Part shown: one piece after another, positions 55,254 through 64,000 of the stretch
Position numbering within the stretch: position 1 is the stretch's first letter
How the letters are laid out: every line of letters starts with the position of its first letter
Translations under genes and position numbers: made by a program
DNA from: Rhodomyrtus psidioides
Lineage: Eukaryota; Streptophyta; Magnoliopsida; Myrtales; Myrtaceae
Reading direction: 5' to 3'
Assembly: GCA_021437785.1 (NCBI GenBank)
Contig: JAILYB010000132.1
Coordinates: forward strand, 496,001 to 560,000
Length of the DNA stretch: 64,000 bases
Notes under the pieces: generated by a model
Told to the model about the DNA's origin: nothing
What the model saw: only the letters and a program-made list of their open reading frames with translations
Database searches by the model: none

Positions 55254-58200
55254 CTAAAGCCAACTAGTTTGGTACCTCAAACCCATTTTATCAAGGTGTC
55301 TTTCAAATAAAGACTGAGGTATTGCTTTAGTAAAGGGATCTGCCACGTTTTCCGCTGAGGCAATTTTCTGCAAGGCGATATCACCTCTCTCAACTATTTC
55401 TCTGATGAGATGGAAGCGTCTCTCAATGTGCTTGGATTTCTGATGAGACCATGGTTCCTTAGCTTGAGCTATAGCCCCATTGTTGTCACAAAATAATGTA
55501 ATCGGCTGCTCAATGGAAGGAACTACTCCAAGTTCAGAAATGAACTTCTTCATCCAAACAGCTTCCTTCGCTGCTTCAGAAGCAGCTACATACTCTGCCT
55601 CAGTAGTGGAATCAGCAGTTGTGCTTTGTTTGGAACTCTTCCAACTAACTGCACCACCATTGAGTGTAAAAACAAACCCAGATGTAGACTTAAAGTCATT
55701 CGGGTCTGATTGGAAATCAGAATCAGTATACGCTTCAACTTTAAACTCTCCTTCTCCGTATATCAGGAATAAATCTTTAGTCCTTCGCAAGTACTTCAGG
55801 ATATTCTTGACTGCTATCCAGTGCTCTTCCCCTGGATCAGACTGATATCTGCTAGTAACACTTACAGCATGCGCGATATCAAGTCGCGTACATAGCATAG
55901 CATATATTATGCTTCCAACAGCGGATGCGTAAGGTATCTTTGCCATCCGCTGTCTTTCTTCAGGAGTGTTGGGACACATCTCCTTGGAAAGACGGATTCC
56001 ATGCCTAAAAGGCAATAATCCTCTTTTGGAACATTGCATGTTAAACCGTGTTAACACTTTATCTATGTACGTAGATTGTGAGAGGCCAATCAATCGTCTC
56101 GATCTATCTCTATAGATCTTGATACCTAAAATATAGGTTGCCTCTCCTAAATCTTTCATGGAGAATTTCTGTGACAAGAATAGTTTGATCGATAATATCA
56201 TCGGTACATCATTCCCGATCAAGAGTATATCATCGACGTACAAAACTAGAAACGCAATTGCGCTTCCGCTGACCTTCTTATATACACATGATTCATCCGG
56301 ATTTTTAATGATGCCAAACGATTTGATTACTTCATCAAAACGGATGTTCCAACTTCTGGATGCTTGTTTGAGTCCATAAATGGATCTCATAAGCTTACAC
56401 ACCTTTCGACTTTCACCACAAGATTCAAAACCCCGTGGTTGTTCCATATAGATATCCTCCTCGAGGAAACCATTTAGAAAAGCCGTTTTGACATCCATTT
56501 GGAATATCTCATAATCAAGGTGCGCAGCTATAGCCAACATAATCCGAATAGATTTCAGCATGGCTACAGGTGAGAAAGTTTCGTCATAATAGATGCCTTC
56601 TTTTTGACGATACCCTTTCGCCACCAGTCATGCTTTGTAAGTTCCAACCTGACCATCAGCGTTTATCTTCCTCTTGAAGATCCATTTACAGCCAATTGGT
56701 ACAATACCATCAAGCAGATCAACTAGAGTCCAAACATCGTTGGAATACATTGAATCCATTTCGGTTTGCATGGCTTCTAGCCATTTACCAGAATCGATGT
56801 CCAACATCGCCTCCTTATAGGTGCTTGGATCACTCAATTGATTACTATCATTCATAATGAATAGTGACTCAATATTTTCAACCGAGTGTCCATAGCGAAT
56901 AGGTATACGAGACGTTCTCGTACTTTTCCTAAGAGGTTGTGTATCAGAAGCTCCCACTAAATCAGAGATCGGTGTCTGAACTTGGTTATTTGATACTTCA
57001 TTATTATCTTCTTGTAAGACTATTTTCCGCCCAACACCACCTTCCTGAACGAACTGATTCTCCAGAAAAGAAGCGTGCCTACTGACCGAAACTTTTTGGT
57101 CAGAGTGAAAATAGAAATAATATCCAAGAGTTTCTTTTGGATATCCAATGAAGCGACCATGTTCAGACCTTGCCTCCAATTTTTCTGTTCTCAGCTTCTT
57201 GACAAAAGCTGGACAACCCCAAATCTTGATATGATTAAGACTTGGTTTCCTACTATGCCATATCTCATAAGACGTAGTTGGAACAGATTTGGATGGCACT
57301 CTATTCAGTAAATATGCAGCTGTCTCAAGGGCATATCCCCAAAGGGACATAGGGAAATCGGTGTAGCTCATCATAGATCGCACCATATCTAATAAAGTAC
57401 GATTTCTTCTTTCAGATACACCATTATGCCCTGGAGTTGCAGGAGGTGTCCATTGTGATAAAATGCCATTATCTTTAAGATAATCCAAGAATTCAGTACT
57501 AAGGTATTCACCTCCTCGATCAGATGAAGAGCCTTAATACTTTTTCCTGTTTGTTTCTCAACTTCATACCTAAATTCCTTGAACTTTTCAAAGGATTCAG
57601 ATTTATACTTCATTAAGTACAAATAGCCATACCGTGAACAATCATCGGTAAAGGTAATGAAGTAAGAATAACCACCCCTAGCAGTTTCATTAATTGGTCC
57701 ACATACATCTGTATGTATCAATCCCAGTATGTCAGCAGCTCGCGCACTATGTCCTACAAAGGGCGCTTTTGTCATTTTTCCTAGAAGACAAGCATTACAA
57801 GTCGAGTATGGTTCAAAACCAATTGGATCGATATATCCATCATTACTCAACTTGTTAATCCTATCTTCTCCAATATGACCTAATCGGAGATGCCAAACAT
57901 ACTTTGGATTTAGAGTATCTCTAGGGCGTTTATTGGTTATGGCATTTACATCATGATTATTTTGCTTATTGGTAATCGTATTATCGGACATTGTAATGGT
58001 ATAGAGATTATTCATTAATAATCCAGAACCAACACACATTCTATTATAATAAATAGAACATACATCATCAGCAAAAGAAAATTCATAATTTTCTTTGCCC
58101 ATACGAGGTATAGAAATGATGTTTTGTATAGCATTCTTATAATGCAAACAGTTCTTTAAAACCAAAACATGTCCTGAAGGCAAACATAAACGAAAAGTCC

Positions 58201-59212
58201 CTATAGCTAATGCAGCAACTTTTGCCCCATTTGCAAATGTAAGGACAATCTCATTTTGCCCCAGCATCCTGCTTGTTTCCAGATTCTGCAAAGACATACA
58301 AATATGTGACGTTGCAGCAGAATCTAGAATCCATAAGCTGGACTCAGCACTAACCATAAGATTAGTTTCAATAATCATAGATACCATACCTTCACAAGGT
58401 TGGTTCTTTGGCTTGACCTTCAAGCTTGCGAGGTACTTCTTACAGTTCCTCCTCCAGTGCCCCATGACACCACAATAATGACATTTCCCTTTTTCAATCT
58501 TGGGTTTTGATTGCACAACGGCTTTCATAGGCTTCTTCCATTTCTTTTTCTTCAAAATAGTCTTGCTATTTGAAGAAGAAGCCTTAGCCAAAGCCACAAC
58601 ATTTGGCCTTGTATTGTGCATTTCCTTCTCATAAATTACCAACATGCTATGTAACTCAGCAAGAGTTTTTTTTTTTTTATGCATGTGGTAGTTTTGAACA
58701 AAACTAGAGAAGGAATCGGGTAAAGATTGGAGGATCAAATCCACAGCTAAGTCATTGTCCATGACAAGATTCAGCCTAGCCAATTCTTTTATGTGCCAGA
58801 TCATTTTCAAGACATGATCATTAACCGATGATTTCTCAGCCATTCTCATGCGGTACAATGCTTTAGATATCTCATATCTTGAGGTTCGACCATTCTCATC
58901 AAAGAATTCCTTTAGATGCAATATGATCGACCTAACATCTACCATTGCTTCATATTTTTTCTGAAAATCATTGTTCATTGAAGCAAGCATATATGACCTA
59001 ACTTTTAAGTCATCGTCATGCCACTTATCATAAGTGATACGTTCCTCTTGGGTCCCACCCTCAGGAAAAGAGACTGGCATATTTTCATCAAGCACATACC
59101 CGAGTTTTTCAGAATTGAGAACAATTCTCAAATTCCTTACCCAGTCGGTGAAATTGGGACCAGTCAAACCATTCTTGTCGAGTATTGAAGCGAGCGGGTT
59201 TGTATTCACCAT
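55254..59212 (-). pseudogene. gag-pol: Element G gag-pol (frameshift, stop, altered protease motif)
   Basis: ATG at 59212 opens gag (MVNTNPLASILDKNGLTGPNF), with a zinc knuckle CHYCGVMGHWRRNC near 58488-58437 and the protease motif as ILDSAATSHIC near 58330-58312, with Ala where Gly is normal. The integrase zinc finger (WHLRLGHIG, then CNACLLGK) is at about 57920-57776, and the core starts HTDVCGP. A one-base slip near 57528 destroys the frame at the second catalytic Asp region; the next frame (57488-56628) has the third catalytic residue in NGVSERRNR and ends at TGA 56628-56630. The same phase continues to 55254 with RT (FQMDVKTAFLNG, YVDD at 56229-56240) and RNase H (YTDSDFQSD, STSGFVF, TEAEYVAASEA). 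Length and order are normal for copia. Confidence 0.93.
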
Positions 59213-60526
59213 TTTTCAGAGTAATTTATATCTGTGCAGAAAATAAATTGTTAGCCGTTGTCTAACTATTTCATTTTGGCCTTTAAATGAAATAGATCCT
59301 CCCACTAAATTTATACACAGATCCCATACTCCTTAAAATGAGAAACGGTAATCTTTGTTGGGTAAAGATTACTAGCGGGGATTGGAGTCCCCCGAGCTCA
59401 TAGTCCACCTCACCTAACAGTTATTGGTGTTCTATAAACTTAGTGAGTGAATCAACTTATTCAACGCATCATATGCGAGTCCCAATCATAACTTTGGCCT
59501 CTAGATCATGAAAGTCTCACCTGACAGTTATTGACTTCATAATCATAGTTAAGTCTTACCCATCGTCTCATGTAAATATTGAAAACACAAACGATCCCCT
59601 CACCTGACAGTTATTGGAAATCGTTTGGTCTCAGCCCCACAACATCATATGCTTAATGGATTGGTCCACAATTATAAATGACAATTGACCCCTATGTATC
59701 CATAACCGATCAATCAACCACTATAATATAGGATCAAACCACGACGATGGAAGGCCACGAGTCCGAAACCCGTCACGACTTAATATATATTAAAGGAGAT
59801 TTTGAGTCGTTTATAGGTCTCACTTTGCACATTAACCGGTTTAACATGCTCACGTAAACATAATAAATAAATAGATGTCAATCACATAAACATCTATCCT
59901 ACGTGGTGATCATGGAATTATGATTTAATGGGTCTCGAGCCAATGAGACTACATTTAATCATTTTAATATTTTAATAATGGAGAGCCGCTCTTCACTTCT
60001 TCTTGGTTCCTTGAACTCTTCAAGAACCGGGCCCAAAGAGCTCGCCGGCTTAAAAGGCTCCTCCACGTAATCCTCATAGCATTTACATCAACAATTGACT
60101 ATGCTAAAAATAAAGATTACATGAAAAATAAAAGGAGTACGCAGCCTCCATTTAATAATTACAACCCCAAAAATATAAATAATCACCATACATTCATATA
60201 TACATCAATCATATTGATTAGGGATTTTTCCATGATCACCACCCTTCCATGTAAGTAATAAATTCACAATTTAAAACTTAGGAAGGCACAACAAAAATTC
60301 TACGTTGAATCATATTCAGAATTTTTACGTAAAATAAGATAGCCATAAATTTTCGATTCAAAATTGATTTAGTCTCAATTTTTGCTACGTTGATTAATTT
60401 ATCATATAAAATAATCAACCTCCATTAGCCATGTAAGATGAACAATTCATTAATACAAATTGGCCATGCTATTGCAAAAATTACTACGAACAAAAATCAA
60501 TTAAATGCACGAAAACGCCTAAGGAT
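59213..60526 (-). other. Element G leader between primer site and gag
   Basis: About 1.3 kb without a meaningful open frame. CTCACCT(A/G)ACAGTTATTG appears three times on the plus strand (about 59410, 59518, 59600). Otherwise AT-rich; no other structure seen. Confidence 0.7.
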
Positions 60527-60540
60527 TGGCTCTGATACCA
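60527..60540 (-). other. Primer-binding site of element G (tRNA-Met type)
   Basis: The minus strand reads TGGTATCAGAGCCA, one base after the end of the 5' LTR. Confidence 0.9.
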
Positions 60541-60541
60541 C

Positions 60542-62581
60542 TGTTGGGATTCACGTAACACGTACGGGCAAATAAAAATTAGTAAACGCAGCGGAAATAA
60601 ATAACAACCCATACATGTATCTCCAGAGGCGTACTTCGTGCATTTCAATCGAAAAATCACAAAGCACCATAGGGAGTAAATAGACTACCTCTTGTAGCGT
60701 GCTTGAAACGGAGGTGTCGGTTCGATGTTCTTCGATCTCAGCCCCACAAGTGTCGGGCCTCTAGTTCAGACACACCACCAATTGACGAACGGGGAGACGA
60801 CTAATAATTCCACAACAATTGTGCTAGCAATTTGCGGAATCAATATTCCAAACCAATTTACGGAATCAATATTCCGAACTTGGTATATTTTGGTCACTCA
60901 AAATTATGAGAATATAGAGAGTGTTTGTGCTCTTCTCTCAAAGCTCTCAAAAATCTGCGCACTCTACAAATGTGCCAACCTGAACCTCAAAACTCTTGCC
61001 ATCCTTTTATAGCCAAAAACACCTTCCAATAAATTGTATTATAAAATAGCACTAACAAATAATAAATGCTTTCTAAAAATAGCACTCACAATTTATGATA
61101 AATAAATGCCATATAAAAATAGCACTAACAATAGCACTCACAATTTATAAATAGCACTCACATCTTATAATACAAAAATGCTATTTAAAAATAGCACTAA
61201 TAATTATAAATGCTATCTAAAATATCTAACAATAGCACTCACAATTTATAATTAGCACTCACATTTTACAATACAAAAATGCTATTTAAAAAATAGCACT
61301 AACAAAGGTGTTAAAAATAATAATAACCATTATTATTATTACCGGAGTTAAAGAGGTTACCAAACAGTAAAATACGTATAACGTACAAATACGTAGAGCA
61401 TACGTGTACATCGTATATACACGTGCAAGTGACCAAAAATAGAAATAAAATTAAATCTCATTTAATTTTAATTTCAACCAAACTAATTGGTATAATTGCA
61501 AACAAATTTGCAATGTCGTCTTTCCATAGTGCGTTGTCATGTATTGGTTAAGGTGTGTGACATTCCTAGGTTCATCACCGAGCTGGTAGTAAGACATGCA
61601 CTAACACATTAGTACTTCCAAGAGAATTGATTGTCCCGATCATCCTCTAGGTCCTACAAGCCATGAGTGACATCTAGCAATATGTCATGGCTACCCAGAT
61701 AGTGTGAATTCTTTTTAAGAACATTATGAACCTGTCAGCTTTGGCTACAGTGTAATTCAATCCTTCTGTCTAACTATGTCCCGATCGAACAAAGGCCATG
61801 GAATATTTGTCAAGCCACCAATTCGATCATATGTACAAATCTAACTTGACATGCATTTATATGAGATATGAACATTTCATTCTCAATCATAACCCCGGCC
61901 GAGGATTTCAATGCATTGTTACAATCAGATCACATATGACATCATACCTTTATTAATAAGGAGACAGATTCCATATTGCGTACACATGTGACTTCGTATG
62001 TGCCTGAACTACGACCATCAAGTACAGAGACGAATCAACGACCCGCCAATATGCGCACTTGTGAACCATAGCCATTTATCACACAAGTCAACACTGTACC
62101 TCAGGTCTAAGGATTATTTACACAAGACCAAAGCATGAACGATTAGACATTGACCACGCAAAAAGCTTCCATGTCGCTAATCATTCAATATGTGTCACGT
62201 TCAGTGAACTTGTCCGATACAAGCACCTATGTTCTAACTCGGATATCGCAATACCCAATGACTTGCGACTTGTCATTTCCTTAAGTATCTGATACTTAAT
62301 TATGAAGTTAAGAACATACCGACCTCAACAGGATCATTGATATCCATTTAATAATCCATTGATCGGGAACTGTTTTAAAGATTCAGTCTAACCGTAAACC
62401 TGTCACACATATTCTCAACGTCTTAAGAATAGGTTCGGCTACAACTGATCTTATGGATTTTATTCATTTATATTTGGACAAATGAATAAATACGTCTTTG
62501 CCACTGATAAGAAATCAGTAGTGCAACGGATATACCAAATATGTGACTATTACACAATTGCTTTAGGGCATATCTCTAACA
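60542..62581 (-). repeat. Element G 5' LTR
   Basis: 2040 bp, same ends as the 3' LTR, with the TATA box at 61004-61011, the shorter AT-rich minisatellite (61022-61300) and the ACGT cluster (about 61374-61424). Confidence 0.93.
61004..61011 (-). promoter_or_regulatory. TATA box in element G 5' LTR
   Basis: The minus strand reads TATAAAAG; it lies about 360 bp downstream, in element order, of the ACGT cluster. Confidence 0.65.
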
Positions 62582-62586
62582 ATAAC

Positions 62587-63153
62587 ACCTCTCCGTTTCA
62601 AGGATTCAAACTTGTCTTTGTGAGCTTGATTCTGGAACATAGGATCAGAAAAACTTTTATCCAAATTAAATCCAATATTCTTCACAAAGTCATTGAACAT
62701 GATATCATCATCATCTTCGACCTTTGCCTTAGTGCCGCCACGTATAATTGGAGAGGATTTGCGTTTCGAGCTTGGCTCTGCTACTTTCTCCTTTCCTTTT
62801 CTAGAAGCATATTCTGGTTTTTCAACAGCAATTGGTTCAACGATCTTTCCAGACAAACTAAGAAACTCCAATAGTTTGCCTTCACTATCGAACTTGTGAG
62901 CATTCAACAATTTTCTAAGTTCATTACCAAAATCCCTTGCTGCCTTAATACTATCGTACATTGGCTTAATAGAATGTGCTATATCTTCTTTCCCTTTAAA
63001 GGCAGATAAAGACAAACCTTTTGCCAAACGGAGTGCCTCGCGTTGTTCGTTGATTTCAGTTTCCGTAGGTTCAGTGGTGTTTGCTGTTGAAGCGGAGAAC
63101 TTCCTCTTCATCTGAGGAGTCTTCTTCGAGTCAGAGGCTGATTTCGGAGCCAT
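62587..63153 (-). pseudogene. Element D third ORF, N-terminal part
   Basis: ATG at 63153 (MAPKSASDSKKTPQ). It matches the N-part of the third ORF of element E and is intact here where E has a stop (near AARDFGNEL). It runs into the element G insertion at 62586. 63154-63496 upstream is AT-rich leader like that of element E (46320-46662). Confidence 0.85.
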
Positions 63154-63496
63154 GGAGACGTAGAAAGTTTGAAACTTTGGAAGATAGAGTGTTGTTTTGA
63201 GGAAGAAATCGAGAGCAAGAGAGATCTTGGATACTGTTTAGGGTTTCGATTCGAGAAAGATTTGAAAGTGAGAGAACAGAGGTGACGGTTCGATGTTTTA
63301 TAAAGGTGGCGGTTAATTTTGGAAACAAAATCAATTTAAAGAGAAATAAAAGAATTCCTTTAGTAAATCAATTATTCATCGTCAATCAAATAATCGCAAA
63401 TATATATTCATATAAGAAACTTACCTTAAAAGCAAGTTTAGGAGTTAACTGACCTTGATTTATGAATTTTCCAAAAAAAATATGAATTTCTTCTTA

Positions 63497-63703
63497 CGCT
63501 CCTTTTACCGTTCCTTCTGATGCTTATGCTGACGTTCCTCCTGACGTTCCTTCTGGCGTTCCTTCTAGTTTTCCTTCTGACGCTCCTTCTGACGCTCCTT
63601 CTGACGTTCCTTCTAACGTTCCTTCTGGCTTTCCTTCTGACGTTCCTTCTGACGCTCCTTCTGACGTTCCTTCAGGCGTTCCTTCTGACGTTCCTTCTGA
63701 CTA
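63497..63703 (-). repeat. 12-bp tandem repeats between pol and third ORF, element D
   Basis: About 17 units of (T/C)TGACG(T/C)TCCTTC on the plus strand, the complement of the repeat in element E at 46106-46318. The plus-strand frame is a Leu/Thr/Phe-rich open stretch; the sense strand reads Ser-Glu-Gly-type repeats. Confidence 0.85.
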
Positions 63704-63714
63704 TACTTATAAAC

Positions 63715-64000
63715 TTAAAACAAAGGATTAGTGATGGCTAATTCATTTCTGATAAAGTTAAAAGTTGTCTTATCCAGAGGTTTAGTGAAAATATCTGCAA
63801 GCTGATTTTTTGTATCAATGTACTGAATGTTAACATCATCGTTCTGAACATGATCACGTATGAAGTGATGGTTGATCTCAATGTGCTTTGCTCTTGAGTG
63901 AAGTATATGATTCTTTGTAAGATTTATGGCACTTGTGTTGTCACATCTGATTTCTACATTTGTATCTTTAACACCATAATCTTTGAGTTGCTATTTCAGC
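63715..64000 (-). pseudogene. pol: Element D pol 3' end (RNase H), partial
   Basis: The minus frame ending at TAA 63715-63717 reads RNase H C-terminal motifs: CDNTSAINLTKN, HSRAKHIEINHHFIRDHV, DTKNQLADIFTKPLD, FNFIRNELAI. It aligns with 45780-46084 of element E. An in-frame TAG is seen at 63991-63993, near the window end. Confidence 0.85.

Larger units (their letters stand above)
53065..62581 (-). mobile_element. Element G: Ty1/copia element with ~2.1-kb LTRs
   Basis: LTRs at 53065-55239 (3' in element order) and 60542-62581 (5'), target duplication ATAAC (53060-53064 and 62582-62586), primer site 60527-60540, gag-pol 59212-55254, polypurine tract 55240-55251. On the minus strand the LTRs start TGTTAGAGATATGCCC and end GAATCCCAACA. 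LTRs are nearly identical apart from a block of about 135 bp in an AT-rich repeat, so it is recent. It lies in the third ORF of element D. Confidence 0.94.
37171..64000 (-). mobile_element. Element D: SIRE/Maximus-like Ty1/copia element, split by E and G, runs off window
   Basis: On the minus strand: pol 3' end (64000-63715), repeat spacer (63703-63497), leader, third ORF N-part (63153-62587), middle (53059-52843) and C-part (40068-38549), polypurine tract (38177-38162) and a truncated 3' LTR (38161-37171). Removing E and G with one copy of their target duplications rejoins the third ORF. The layout and sequence match element E, which is inserted in it in the opposite direction. Confidence 0.88.

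Noticed and set aside
63520..63741. 73-codon Leu/Thr/Phe-rich plus-strand frame that looks like a membrane protein
   Set aside because: It is the antisense of a 12-bp tandem repeat; the hydrophobic pattern follows from the repeat unit.

Overview
The window looks like intergenic, repeat-packed DNA from an angiosperm nuclear genome, most likely a eudicot. I see no host protein gene, tRNA or rRNA gene. Essentially every base belongs to one of seven LTR-retrotransposon insertions nested in each other. The plant assignment rests on primer-binding sites matching plant initiator tRNA-Met and an Arg tRNA, plant-type TATA boxes, Ty3/gypsy chromoviruses, copia elements with a third ORF, and Ogre/Tat-like LTRs. 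Element letters A to G are used below.

Left half (1-37170). Element A is an old Tekay/Del-like Ty3/gypsy element on the minus strand. Its >3 kb LTR fills 1-3033, its decayed pol is scattered over 3046-3789, 10334-11165 and 34171-36720, and its primer-binding site and a cut LTR lie at 36951-37170. Two younger insertions split its pol. Element B (3790-10333, plus) is a nearly intact Ty3/gypsy chromovirus whose gag-pol frame has one internal stop. Element C (11166-34165, plus) is a 23.0 kb tandem array of a non-coding LARD-type element: LTR, internal, LTR, internal, LTR, truncated internal, truncated LTR. The whole array has one 5-bp target duplication (GCTGG). It carries an Arg-tRNA-type primer site, hairpin arrays and a minisatellite whose unit number differs between copies.

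Right half (37171-64000). Element D is a SIRE/Maximus-like copia element on the minus strand. It starts as a truncated LTR at 37171 and its pol runs off the window end. Its third ORF is split by two insertions. Element E (40069-52837, plus, TSD GATGC) is a related SIRE-like copia element with gag, pol, a repeat spacer and a third ORF, all with breaks. Element F (49290-51872, minus, TSD AGTGC) is a solo LTR of the same broad type as element C and sits inside the 3' LTR of E. Element G (53065-62581, minus, TSD ATAAC) is another copia element with about 2.1 kb LTRs and a gag-pol with one frameshift, one stop and an altered protease motif.

Relative ages follow from the nesting: A is older than B and C; D is older than E and G; E is older than F. 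No element in the window looks able to make all its own proteins. The strongest points for follow-up are the LARD tandem array with its internal deletion, the recurrent hairpin and minisatellite modules near polypurine tracts and in LTRs, and the arginine-rich reading frame that runs from the chromodomain of B into its LTR.
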